Shown in pieces: positions 7,808 through 15,110 of a stretch of DNA of 23,703 bases; the first letter of the stretch is position 1; the number at the start of each line of letters is the position of its first letter. Source of the stretch: a virus. The stretch spans positions 1 to 23,703 of the IMG/VR virus record IMGVR_UViG_3300007640_000245. One strand, 5' to 3'. The translations under genes were made by a program, and so were the position numbers. The notes beneath the pieces were generated by a model. That model saw only the letters and a list, made by a program, of their open reading frames with translations, was not told where the DNA came from and ran no database searches.

Positions 7808-8280
7808 TGGGTATCTTCAGCAGTCTCCTCCCCAAGACAAGAAGAGTACGGCCAAGAAGAAAAAAAATTGCTACTTACCACCGTCTGGAGGGTGGTTTTC
7901 TGGTGAAGACGCGCCTGATCCCTTGGCTACGGACGGAGAAGAATTGTATCTGGCTTGCGTCCGTTGCGGTGAGCAAAAGTGCAAGACAAATCAACGATTG
8001 GATGTTGCGTCGAAAGAACCGTCGCACCCGCCAGCTGGATGGATCTTTGACCGGTAAAGCCGGAAACAAGGTTCAGGCGATTGCAATTCGTGCTATGTAC
8101 GAATGGATGGATCGGATTCCACCAGGGGATTCGATTGTATTCCGTTGTGAATCAGCAGATCCAGAACGTCAATTCAAGGTATGGAAACGTTGGATTCTGC
8201 GTCATAACTGGGACCTCCAACCTGACATTGACGAAGAACTTAAATCTTTCTTTTTCTATAAACCAAGAGGAATAGAATAA
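7807..8280 (+). CDS. Hypothetical basic protein, 157 aa
   Basis: The start is ATG 7807, directly overlapping the upstream stop (TAATG). The first 60 residues are very basic (RRVRPRRKK), followed by a helical region RQINDWMLRRKNRRTRQL. The C-terminal part is mixed alpha/beta (AIAIRAMYEWMDRIPPGDSIVFRCES and FKVWKRWILRHNWD). The strong positive charge would fit nucleic-acid binding, but I do not recognise a family. A competing open frame at 7749-8057 was set aside because it ignores both coupling signals. It is followed 18 bases later by the holin-like gene. Confidence 0.6.
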   Translation: MGIFSSLLPKTRRVRPRRKKIATYHRLEGGFLVKTRLIPWLRTEKNCIWLASVAVSKSARQINDWMLRRKNRRTRQLDGSLTGKAGNKVQAIAIRAMYEWMDRIPPGDSIVFRCESADPERQFKVWKRWILRHNWDLQPDIDEELKSFFFYKPRGIE

Positions 8281-8298
8281 AAGAAACGGGAGATACCC

Positions 8299-8460
8299 AT
8301 GGATTTTAACAAGTACATCGAGCTGGCTCTTGCCATCCACGCCGCTGCTTCTATTATTGTTTCTCTGACCCCGACCCCTGCTGATGACAAGATTGTCGGC
8401 AAACTTTATAAGGTCATCGAAACCCTGGCACTGGTGATCGGTAAGGCCAAGCAGCGCTGA
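8299..8460 (+). CDS. Holin-like small membrane protein, 53 aa
   Basis: The product begins MDFNKYIELALAIHAAASII and continues VSLTPTPADDKIVGKLYKVI, ending in a basic tail GKAKQR. It has one hydrophobic helix (about 7-23), a TPTPADD turn and a second amphipathic helix. This helix-TPT-ADD-amphipathic-helix-basic-tail plan recurs in small phage proteins annotated as holins, which open the inner membrane so that lysins can reach the wall. A purine-rich ACGGGAGA precedes the ATG by about 7 bases, a good ribosome-binding site. It is the last gene before a strong terminator, and a cell-wall lysin lies 0.7 kb away on the other strand. The holin role is inference from architecture and place. Confidence 0.55.
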   Translation: MDFNKYIELALAIHAAASIIVSLTPTPADDKIVGKLYKVIETLALVIGKAKQR

Positions 8461-8488
8461 TCAATCAGGTAAGGCTTGAAACCACATC

Positions 8489-8527
8489 AAACACCTCGAA
8501 CACGCTATTGTGTTTGAGGTGTTTTTT
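8489..8527 (+). terminator. Rho-independent terminator after the holin-like gene
   Basis: A 14-bp stem (AACACCTCGAACAC at 8490-8503 with GTGTTTGAGGTGTT at 8510-8523, one G-T wobble) closes the loop GCTATT and continues into a run of six T. Read leftward the U-tract is weak, so it mainly serves the plus strand. Confidence 0.88.
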
Positions 8528-8533
8528 AATGAA

Positions 8534-9010
8534 ATGACAAAACCTAAAAACAAATCCAGAAACACTCTTCCTTATGAACTCGTTAGAGAATTGTTTACGT
8601 ATGAAAAGGGTCATCTTTATTGGCTAAAAAAGGATGGTTCAAAAGGTTTAAGAGCGGGTCGCTTTTCTCCGGTAAGTGGATATTCAGATATTCGCTATCA
8701 ATACAAGTCTTATAAAGTTCATAATTTGGTATGGATTTGGCATGGCAACGATCTTTTAGATGACCACGAGGTTGATCATATTGATGACAACAGAAACAAC
8801 AACTGCATTGAAAATCTTCAATTACTAACCTTTGCCGAAAATGTAAGAAAACAAAAGAGAGTTCAACAACCAAAAGGGTGTTATTTTTACATGCATTGTC
8901 GTAAACGATGGAAAGCCAAACTTGCCAAAAAGCAGCTGGGCTATTTTAAAACTAAAGAAGAAGCCATTAAAGCTTTGGAGAATGCCAGATCAAACTACAC
9001 AAAAACTTAA
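8534..9010 (+). CDS. HNH homing endonuclease with C-terminal DNA-binding repeat, 158 aa
   Basis: Free-standing homing endonucleases of this type cut DNA at a specific site and so spread their own gene between phage genomes. The HNH core is clear: HNLVWIWHG, then EVDHIDDNRNNNCIENLQLLT, with the catalytic His in VDH and the closing Asn in ENL. An N-terminal segment (YEKGHLYWLKKDGS) is typical of the family. The C-terminal part (WKAKLAKKQLGYFKTKEEA) resembles the AP2/ERF-like DNA-binding module often joined to it. ATG 8534 was chosen; a GTG at 8510 lies inside the terminator stem. The gene is visibly more AT-rich than its neighbours and starts 7 bases after the terminator, which suggests insertion. 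Its stop overlaps the convergent gene by 4 bases. Confidence 0.85.
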   Translation: MTKPKNKSRNTLPYELVRELFTYEKGHLYWLKKDGSKGLRAGRFSPVSGYSDIRYQYKSYKVHNLVWIWHGNDLLDDHEVDHIDDNRNNNCIENLQLLTFAENVRKQKRVQQPKGCYFYMHCRKRWKAKLAKKQLGYFKTKEEAIKALENARSNYTKT

Positions 9011-9168
9011 TCTTGTAAAGGAACAAACCACCACACCGTTCCACCTTGTTCTTCTACCCAATCACGAGTTGCAAGTGCGTTGTTCTTACTTAGAGTGACG
9101 CACTTTTTTTCGTCTTTAAGTTCCCAGCACATATTGACGCGGATGTCTGGATCTTTTTTGCATTTCAT
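9007..9168 (-). CDS. Hypothetical small protein coupled to the lysin gene, 53 aa
   Basis: The ATG at 9168-9166 overlaps the stop of the upstream lysin gene (ATGA), which fixes the start; an in-frame GTG-like extension to 9228 would run inside the lysin gene and is less likely. The product begins MKCKKDPDIRVNMCWELKDE and ends GGTVWWFVPLQD. It looks like a small folded alpha/beta domain (helix TLSKNNALATRDWVEEQ) with three Cys. No family is recognised. As the last gene of the leftward lysin/tail-fibre run it may help lysis or virion assembly, but that rests only on position. Confidence 0.6.
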   Translation of the reverse strand: MKCKKDPDIRVNMCWELKDEKKCVTLSKNNALATRDWVEEQGGTVWWFVPLQD

Positions 9169-10286
9169 TTTGAGACAAGGATCGCCCACCCCGTGTTTTT
9201 GCCGTCGCATTCCCAGCGCCTCAACCAATTTTTACGGCTGTACTGTACTGCAGTCCCACGCTTGCGGTCGTTGCTGGTATAGCCGCCATTGAGCATATCA
9301 GCCTCCCCGTTGGGGTCATGGAAGACAAAGGCATCGGGTGTGAATCCAATGCAGCATGTCCAGTGACCACCACCTGTGGGATAGGAGACGTTTCCTTTAT
9401 GTAGCCAACCGACAGCAACGGGTCTGTTATTACGGATCTCGTTCTCCAGTAGGGCTGAATTGCCATTGGTAATAAACTTTGCAGTGAGTCCCAGGCTACG
9501 CAGAGCTGCTAATTGAGCATCTTTACTGGTTGTATCTCCATATTTACTGCGGATTGCATTGTATTCATCATCGCTTTTTACCTTGCCGTAATAGCGTGCG
9601 ATCATGGCACAGGTAGAAGAAAAGCATTCACGGTAACCAGTACCTGACTTGTTGTCGAGTTGGTATTCGTAAGGAACGGTCAGTATTTTTTCTTTGCTAT
9701 CTGCTGGTATTTCACCACCAGGGGTACCAAGTTGTTTGTCGAGGATCTGAATTAATTTGGTGCTGTAATCGGGATCAGTAGCGTAACCTTCTTTGACTAA
9801 TAGTTGACAGCACTCATTACGACTATTGGCACGGTTAACGCCCTTAAAACGACCAAAGTCTTTGTACCAGCGATCAACCAAGTAATAGATTGCTGTTGCT
9901 AAGTCCGGGAAGTTAATAAAGCCAGCTTGGATTGTGATCCATTGACCATTAATGAACTCTTGTGTATTAACGACGTTACCAGATCCTTTCAATCCAAATG
10001 CGTTCCAGGCACCAGAGAAATGCTGGCCCCAACCTGATTCGAGTGCCCACTGAGCACAAATGCATTCAGGGAATTTAGCCCCTGCTGCCTTGGCAACTTT
10101 ATAGACGCCGTCCCAGGTGTTGTCATTACTTTCAGGTTTCTTAGGAGGTTCTGGTTTAGTTCTGTATTTTGTTGCAAAGGTATCTAATTGTTCTGCCGTT
10201 AAAGCTGACTGCAACCAGTCCCAGGCCTCCACCTGATGTGAAAGCTCCTGATAGAACTTAGCAGCATCGGTAAGTTTAATAGCCAT
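9165..10286 (-). CDS. Two-domain cell-wall lysin: glucosaminidase plus C39-like cysteine peptidase, 373 aa
   Basis: Residues about 60-185 match the muramidase/N-acetylglucosaminidase family of FlgJ and Atl type. The signature is CAQWALESGWGQ with catalytic Glu E83, then WNAFGLKG. It should cut peptidoglycan glycan strands. Residues about 200-373 look like a C39-type papain-fold peptidase: YRECFSSTCAMIARYYG (C221 where the catalytic Cys is expected), GGHWTCCIGF (H308) and FHDPNG (D324). It could cut peptide cross-links, or be a non-catalytic or processing domain. Residues 1-55 are a helical, Pro/Lys-ending lead. There is no signal peptide, so export would need a holin, or the protein could ride in the virion tail. 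It follows two tail-fibre genes and is coupled to the small gene after it. Confidence 0.8.
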   Translation of the reverse strand: MAIKLTDAAKFYQELSHQVEAWDWLQSALTAEQLDTFATKYRTKPEPPKKPESNDNTWDGVYKVAKAAGAKFPECICAQWALESGWGQHFSGAWNAFGLKGSGNVVNTQEFINGQWITIQAGFINFPDLATAIYYLVDRWYKDFGRFKGVNRANSRNECCQLLVKEGYATDPDYSTKLIQILDKQLGTPGGEIPADSKEKILTVPYEYQLDNKSGTGYRECFSSTCAMIARYYGKVKSDDEYNAIRSKYGDTTSKDAQLAALRSLGLTAKFITNGNSALLENEIRNNRPVAVGWLHKGNVSYPTGGGHWTCCIGFTPDAFVFHDPNGEADMLNGGYTSNDRKRGTAVQYSRKNWLRRWECDGKNTGWAILVSK

Positions 10287-10311
10287 GGTTACATGTTATT
10301 AGTGAGTAGGA

Positions 10312-12249
10312 CTACGCGCCCTTGAGAGCTGCTACTTCGGCTTCCAGAGTTTCGATGCGGAGCTGAGCTTCTTGGAGAGCCTTGATGGCCATCCACATCA
10401 TTTGTTGATCTTTGACGCCGAGTTTCTCTGGTTGATCCTCAGTGGCCTCTTGGAAGACGGTGATGACTTCGGGGCAGCTCTCAGCAACCTGCTGGGCAAT
10501 GACACCCAAGTTCAAATCGGCATCATCGGGCTGATCCTTGTAGCGGAAGTTGACGATCTCCCACTCTTTCAGACAATGCCAAGTGTCAGCAGCAGGAGAG
10601 ATGTCCTTCTTGACGTTGCGGTCAGAAAGGTTGACATTGTTGGCACTGAAGTTAGCAATGCCACCATTTGACCGTAATTCCGCCCGTGTATTGGCTGCCC
10701 CGCGACAACGCCAAAACTGGTTGCCCGTGCCGTTTGGATCTGAATCAAACTCAAAAAGAACACCAAAAGGAGTCCCATTGCTATTGCGATCGATAGCAAT
10801 CCAATCTGCGGCATTGTTGTTACGTTCGTGATAAGAACTAGAAACACCAAAGTATGCTCCGGTATTAGAAAACTTTGCATAACCGGCTTGACCAATCCTC
10901 ATCCGCTCCGTCGGGCTGCTCGCTCCGTCGGCAGTAGTGGAAAACACTAACCTGCCCGGCATGTCGTTAGCGCCGGGGGTGCCATCTACTTCGGCTTTGA
11001 TGTTTGCCGCTTGAACAAACTCAGCACCGTCAGTAGCTTGGAAATTGATATGACCGATGCGGTCTCCGTTGCTTACAAGAGTATTACTGCCAAGGGAGGT
11101 TCCACCAGAACACCCAAGAATAAGCGTCGAGCCCTCTCCGCCTTGGTTTCTAACAATGCTCGCATGAGAATCATTACTGCCTGTGCCTTCAATTTGGAAA
11201 GCTGGAGAGTCCGTAGATCCGTTGTAAAAATTGCTACGCGCACTAGACGTGCCAACTAACAACCTGCCGGAGCTGTCGATGCGGGCGCGTTCATTGTTCC
11301 CGTTTGTGCCAAAAACTAACGCATCATTTGTGCCAGTATGAATAATGACTTCATCTGCCGTTGCGTTACGGATTACAATGTTTCCTGAGTTCTTTCCAGT
11401 AAATCTAACTATATCGTTTCCGGAAGCAGATGCAGCATCCACCTCCAATGGCATGCTGGGACTCGTAGTGCCAATCCCTACGTTGCCCGAAGATGTAATA
11501 CGCATTACGTCGCCTGATCCTCTGCCTCTGAATGCGTGGGCATCAGCGTCGTAAAGATTTAAGTTTGAACTTCCGGATAAGTATCCAATACGAATGCCAT
11601 TTAAGTTTGCGTCTACAACGTGAAGTTTTGAATCAGGGCTACTAGTCCCCAGACCTAAACGGCCACTGGAGTCCAGGCGCATGCGCTCAGTTCCTCCACC
11701 AGCAGCAAATACAATGTTTGCCTGAGACCTAATTCCGAAGTCAGCCTGGTTGCCTGATGCAAGAACAGCGTTTGCGTTGCCAAGGTAACCAGCAACAGAG
11801 GTGCCGTCATTCTGTTCCCAACGGTCGTACAGTTTGTGAGAAATAACTCCGGCGCTGTTAATCTCAAGACGACCAGTGCCATTAGTCGAGATGGCTACTT
11901 GGTCTGCGCCTGGGGAGTAAATACCGGTATTTAGGTCTCCGTTAAAACTTACAGAAGGAGCGCTTGCACTTCCTGCGCCAAAAGCACCAACACCGTCAAC
12001 GGTTAATAAAGAAGCTGGGCTTGTTGTTCCAATGCCTACATTGCCACCATCAAAATAGATATCACTACCACTCGTCACCCACTGACCCGCTGGATCAGAA
12101 GTCCAAACTAAATTGCCACCTGCATCCAGACCAAGGACCTGACCGTTGGTACCGCCCGTCGCACTGAGCTTCGGAGCTGTAACAGCTTGATCAGCGATAT
12201 TGCCGGTTTCAACGGCAAAAGACGTGAGGACGTTACCGATGTAAGGCAT
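10312..12249 (-). CDS. Tail fibre/spike with C-terminal S74 self-cleaving chaperone, 645 aa
   Basis: The last 105 residues form an S74 intramolecular chaperone domain. SDRNVKKDIS (S542-D543) is the expected self-cleavage site, followed by NLGVIAQQVAE and a coiled coil IETLEAEVAALKG. These domains fold trimeric fibres and then cut themselves off. The N-terminus (MPYIGNVLTSFAVETGNIAD) and the run VTAPKLSATGGTNGQVLGLD are typical of phage fibres. The middle (about 70-460) repeats a motif like NVGIGTTSPxxxLxVD or RLGLGTSSPDSKLHV, as in long beta-structured receptor-binding fibres. It should bind the host surface. It follows a 123-residue gene by 2 bases and precedes the lysin by 25 bases. Confidence 0.9.
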   Translation of the reverse strand: MPYIGNVLTSFAVETGNIADQAVTAPKLSATGGTNGQVLGLDAGGNLVWTSDPAGQWVTSGSDIYFDGGNVGIGTTSPASLLTVDGVGAFGAGSASAPSVSFNGDLNTGIYSPGADQVAISTNGTGRLEINSAGVISHKLYDRWEQNDGTSVAGYLGNANAVLASGNQADFGIRSQANIVFAAGGGTERMRLDSSGRLGLGTSSPDSKLHVVDANLNGIRIGYLSGSSNLNLYDADAHAFRGRGSGDVMRITSSGNVGIGTTSPSMPLEVDAASASGNDIVRFTGKNSGNIVIRNATADEVIIHTGTNDALVFGTNGNNERARIDSSGRLLVGTSSARSNFYNGSTDSPAFQIEGTGSNDSHASIVRNQGGEGSTLILGCSGGTSLGSNTLVSNGDRIGHINFQATDGAEFVQAANIKAEVDGTPGANDMPGRLVFSTTADGASSPTERMRIGQAGYAKFSNTGAYFGVSSSYHERNNNAADWIAIDRNSNGTPFGVLFEFDSDPNGTGNQFWRCRGAANTRAELRSNGGIANFSANNVNLSDRNVKKDISPAADTWHCLKEWEIVNFRYKDQPDDADLNLGVIAQQVAESCPEVITVFQEATEDQPEKLGVKDQQMMWMAIKALQEAQLRIETLEAEVAALKGA

Positions 12250-12251
12250 GG

Positions 12252-12623
12252 TCAGATCGTGTTATCTTGCGGGTTCAGCATGTAGGAAACAATAACGTCC
12301 ATGACGTTGGTATTCCCCACGTAGGCACGGATCACGTCTTCAGATTCGACAATGATCTTGTTGCCAGTCATGATCTCAAGCGATGACTGGTTAGGGACAG
12401 TACCAGAGGTGACAATGGAACCTGTGGATGTGTTTCCAGATTTAACCAGTTCGATTGTGACGTTCTGAGCGTTGGCGGATGTGTTGGAAGCAATGATGCT
12501 AAGAACTACGCCGTAATTACCAGCCGGTACGCCACTTGCATTGGATGTGCCAGAGATGATCGCAGTAGGAGAAGTAGACCCGCTTGCGATATTTTGTCTG
12601 GCTACAGAAACGAAACGAGCCAT
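12252..12623 (-). CDS. Small beta-rich virion/tail-fibre-associated protein, 123 aa
   Basis: The product (MARFVSVARQNIASGSTSPT onward) alternates short hydrophobic strands with Ser/Thr/Asn/Gly turns and has no enzyme motif. The pattern NYGVVLSIIASNTSANAQNVTIELV looks like an immunoglobulin-like or jelly-roll beta sandwich. It lies between two tail-fibre genes on the same strand, 2 bases from the S74 fibre, so it is probably a fibre-joining or decoration protein. The 41-base gap before it holds a TATAAT (minus strand) and a palindrome ACTGCGCAGT (12636-12645), which may give it a separate promoter. The fold and role are inference. Confidence 0.65.
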   Translation of the reverse strand: MARFVSVARQNIASGSTSPTAIISGTSNASGVPAGNYGVVLSIIASNTSANAQNVTIELVKSGNTSTGSIVTSGTVPNQSSLEIMTGNKIIVESEDVIRAYVGNTNVMDVIVSYMLNPQDNTI

Positions 12624-12664
12624 TACTTATCAGTTACTGCGCAGTTTTCTTAATTATAAACGGC
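12624..12664 (-). promoter_or_regulatory. Possible minus-strand promoter with palindrome
   Basis: Reading leftward, a perfect TATAAT (complement of 12653-12658) is followed by AAGAAA and then the 10-bp palindrome ACTGCGCAGT (12636-12645), before the ATG at 12623. No clear -35 box is seen, since that region lies in the coding end of the fibre gene. Confidence 0.4.
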
Positions 12665-14635
12665 TTAGCCAAGAGCAATTGCGTAAACAATTGCGGTGTT
12701 ATCAGCGTAAGCCTGGCTGGCAACATTTGAACCACTAACCTGAAGAGTAGTGGAGAACAAACCGCTAGCACCAGTGATTGTCGTACCTGAAACCGTTGTG
12801 AAGTTCGCGGTCGTACCTGTGACTGTTGTTCCAGTGATCGTGGTAAATCCTGCGGTATTACCAGTCAGGGTTCCAAACTGACCTGCATCACCCGTGACGA
12901 CTGCCCCAGAAAGAAGCGAAGTAAAACGACCACTAACAACAAGAAGGTTCGAGAATCCACCAATAAGACCTTCAACAGTTGCGCCAGAGATAAGGGTCGA
13001 TCCGGTGATGTAAGCCGCGTTGACGTTTGCGAATGTGGCTGTTGTACCAGTAACGGTCGTGCCTGTGACGGTCGTGAATCCAGCGGTGTTACCTGTCAGT
13101 GTTCCGAACTGGCCTAGGTTGCCGGTCACTGTTGCGCCGGAAACACTGGTGGTGCCGATGACTGTGACACCAGTTACGGTATTGAACTGACCAGCGGTGA
13201 ACTGAGCAGTTGTCCCAGTAATGGTTGTGCCAGATAAGGTGCCGGTGATATTGACATCCTGACTGAAGAACCCTGTACCTTCAACGATCAGGTTGCCGGA
13301 TACCGTTAAATCACCTGTGACTGTATGACCAGAAGTGATAAGGGTTTTGAAATTACCAGTTGTAAAGTTTGCGGTCGTGCCAGTAACAGTCGTACCGGAA
13401 ACCTGAGTTGTGAAGACGCCGTTAACAAAGTTGGCGTTGGTGCCGGTGACTGTGGTTCCGGTAATTGTCGTGAACCCTGCTGTGCCACCAGTGACGGTTG
13501 TGAATTGTGCCGTCGAGCCTGTGAAGGTTACGCCACTAACCGTGCCGGTAATGCTGACACCGGAACCAAAGAAGCCTGAACCATTAACAAAGATGTCACC
13601 CTGTACGGTTGCATCACCAGTAACAGTGATGTTCTCTCGAATAATGCCGGTGGTGAACGTTGCCGTAATGGCGTTCAGTGTTGTGAAATTACCAGTGTTA
13701 CCTGTAACGGTTGCACCAGAGACACTGGTTGTGAAGACACCGTTTGTGCCGGTAACGGTTGTGAAAAGACCAAAGCCACCTGTTACGGTTGCACCCGAAA
13801 CCTGAGTGGTGCCAATGACGTTGACACCGGTGACATTGGTGAATTTAGCGCTGGTACCAGTGATGGTGGTACCGCTGAGCGTACCAGTGACATTGACACC
13901 GGAGCTGAAGTAACCAGAACCAAGGACGCGCAGGTTACCGGTAACGGTCAGGTTGCCACTAATGTTATGGCTACCAGCGTTGAGAACCTGGAAATTACCA
14001 GTGGTGAAGTTAGCGGTTGTACCTGTAACCGTGGCACCGGAAAGGGTATTGGTATAGACGCCGGTAACGCCTGTAATGCTGCCAAATGCACCAAAGTCAC
14101 CACTCAAGGTTCCGGCATTGAGGCGGTCGTTAACCGTGCCGCTACGGATGATGAGGTTACCGAAGGCACCAGTAACACCAGTAACGGTTAGACCAGAAAC
14201 TCGTGAGGTGAAGGTACCGGAAACACCGGTAATTGACGTTGCACTAAAACCAGAGGTTGTGAAGTTAATTGAGTTAATGTTTGTGGCATTAACGTTGGTA
14301 CCCGTAATGGTGGTACCACTTAATGTGCCACTGATCGTGGTGTTGCCAGAAACAAAAAGAACACCAACGTTGCCTGTATTGGTTACCGCCAGGCCAGAAG
14401 TGGTGGTCTGACGTTCAACCGTTAGGTTTTCTTGAATTGTAATTGAGCCACTAACCGTCCCACCAGTGCGGGGGAGGTAGTAAACATTGAGGTATGCCTT
14501 GGTGCCAGATATCGTTAATTTCTTATTTTTAATCGCCGGATCAACCTCGGCAACCTGCACGACGGTGAGCAGGTCCGCCTCCGCTAGGTTGATACCAGCG
14601 ATCTCCTGTAGCTCAGATATCCGTCTGTTAGCCAC
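12665..14635 (-). CDS. Repeat-built tail fibre, 656 aa
   Basis: The N-terminus (GTG start, MANRRISELQEIAGINLAEA) is an attachment-type region seen in phage fibres. From residue about 70 to 640 the protein is built almost only of short degenerate repeats such as TTITGTxAxFTTVTG and VSGATVTG. These make it extremely rich in Thr, Gly, Val and Ser, and probably form a long beta-helical or triple-stranded fibre. Longer modules recur: a motif like LxVxGSGFFSSGVNITGTLSGTTITGT appears three times, and a 34-residue block with GQFGTLTGNTAGFTT occurs twice. There is no Cys. It should reach out to the host surface. The GTG has only a weak ribosome-binding site directly in front. Fibre role is likely; the receptor is unknown. 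Confidence 0.8.
   Translation of the reverse strand: MANRRISELQEIAGINLAEADLLTVVQVAEVDPAIKNKKLTISGTKAYLNVYYLPRTGGTVSGSITIQENLTVERQTTTSGLAVTNTGNVGVLFVSGNTTISGTLSGTTITGTNVNATNINSINFTTSGFSATSITGVSGTFTSRVSGLTVTGVTGAFGNLIIRSGTVNDRLNAGTLSGDFGAFGSITGVTGVYTNTLSGATVTGTTANFTTGNFQVLNAGSHNISGNLTVTGNLRVLGSGYFSSGVNVTGTLSGTTITGTSAKFTNVTGVNVIGTTQVSGATVTGGFGLFTTVTGTNGVFTTSVSGATVTGNTGNFTTLNAITATFTTGIIRENITVTGDATVQGDIFVNGSGFFGSGVSITGTVSGVTFTGSTAQFTTVTGGTAGFTTITGTTVTGTNANFVNGVFTTQVSGTTVTGTTANFTTGNFKTLITSGHTVTGDLTVSGNLIVEGTGFFSQDVNITGTLSGTTITGTTAQFTAGQFNTVTGVTVIGTTSVSGATVTGNLGQFGTLTGNTAGFTTVTGTTVTGTTATFANVNAAYITGSTLISGATVEGLIGGFSNLLVVSGRFTSLLSGAVVTGDAGQFGTLTGNTAGFTTITGTTVTGTTANFTTVSGTTITGASGLFSTTLQVSGSNVASQAYADNTAIVYAIALG
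12810..12908. repeat. Direct repeat copy A in the tail-fibre gene
   Basis: About 99 bases here match 13041-13139 closely at both DNA and protein level (GQFGTLTGNTAGFTT block). The differences are mostly at third codon positions, which argues for an old duplication kept by selection. Confidence 0.7.
13041..13139. repeat. Direct repeat copy B in the tail-fibre gene
   Basis: Partner of 12810-12908. The start-to-start spacing is 231 bases, a whole number of codons (77), so recombination between the copies would shorten or lengthen the fibre without breaking the frame. Confidence 0.7.
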
Positions 14636-14688
14636 CTATTAAATCACAAAAACCCCATAAAATGAATTATAGTCGCAGTGTGTTTAAC
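14636..14688 (-). promoter_or_regulatory. Candidate minus-strand promoter of the tail-fibre genes
   Basis: Reading leftward, a perfect TATAAT (complement of 14666-14671) precedes the fibre GTG by about 30 bases. No good -35 hexamer is found 16-18 bases upstream. The sequence TATAATTCATTTTATGG resembles the start of the one before the 12623 gene, so a phage-modified or extended recognition is possible. Confidence 0.45.
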
Positions 14689-15057
14689 CTACCTGGCCTT
14701 GATTTCAATGGTTGGGAGACGGTTAGATACGAAGTTCCAGCCTGTTTGGATACCGGTGACAAGACCGCAAGCCAGCAGTAGAACTAAACCAAGTTCGGCA
14801 ACGGTCAAGTTGCGACGAACATAAACGTACTGAGGTTCAAACTGTGGAAACTGAACCTGCTGACTGGGCTGAACCTCTGGTCGAGCAATGGGGAGATCCC
14901 CTGCTTCCTGTTGTTGGGCCTGCTTCTGAAGCATGGTCATACGAATTGCTTCCTCTCGAGCGCGTGCTTTCAACGCCTCCAGAATTTCAGGGGTCAGGCC
15001 ACCAGGAACTGTGGGCTCAGCCTGAGGAGGAACACTGGAAGGAACCTGATCTTCCAT
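14689..15057 (-). CDS. Single-pass membrane protein with Pro/Gln-rich N-terminus, 122 aa
   Basis: The N-terminal 80 residues are Pro-, Gln- and Ala-rich, with a helix LTPEILEALKARAREEAIRM. One strongly hydrophobic segment follows (about 86-106, VAELGLVLLLACGLVTGI), and then a short tail ending PTIEIKAR. Two Arg before the segment (VRRN) suggest the N-terminal part stays in the cytoplasm. I chose ATG 15057; GTG 15081 would add MGKRFAFT and cannot be excluded. It heads the leftward run containing the fibre genes and is divergent from an HTH gene. It could be a virion, lysis or membrane-targeting protein; no family is recognised. Confidence 0.6.
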   Translation of the reverse strand: MEDQVPSSVPPQAEPTVPGGLTPEILEALKARAREEAIRMTMLQKQAQQQEAGDLPIARPEVQPSQQVQFPQFEPQYVYVRRNLTVAELGLVLLLACGLVTGIQTGWNFVSNRLPTIEIKAR

Positions 15058-15110
15058 GGTAAAAGCAAAACGTTTTCCCACAGACTAGCATCTAAACAAA
15101 GCGTTTGATT
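15058..15110. promoter_or_regulatory. Divergent promoter region with AAAACGTTTT palindrome
   Basis: These 53 bases separate a leftward membrane-protein gene from the rightward HTH gene. They contain the perfect 10-bp palindrome AAAACGTTTT (15067-15076) and a related half-like GCGTTTGAT just before the ATG at 15111. The place is right for an operator bound by the adjacent HTH protein, but no binding data can be read here. Confidence 0.4.

Noticed and set aside
7749-8057. 102-residue frame with Cys pairs that could look like a zinc protein
   Set aside because: The overlapping frames at 7682-7807 and 7807-8280 are linked by ATGA and TAATG and give more protein-like products.
12940-12965. tRNA-like T-arm with a CCA (ggttcgagaatccacca)
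   Set aside because: No acceptor, D or anticodon arms fit around it, and it lies within the tail-fibre coding repeats.
13410-13805. 131-residue Val/Pro-rich frame opposite the tail fibre
   Set aside because: Its regular composition is the mirror of the Thr/Gly repeats on the other strand; nothing else supports it.
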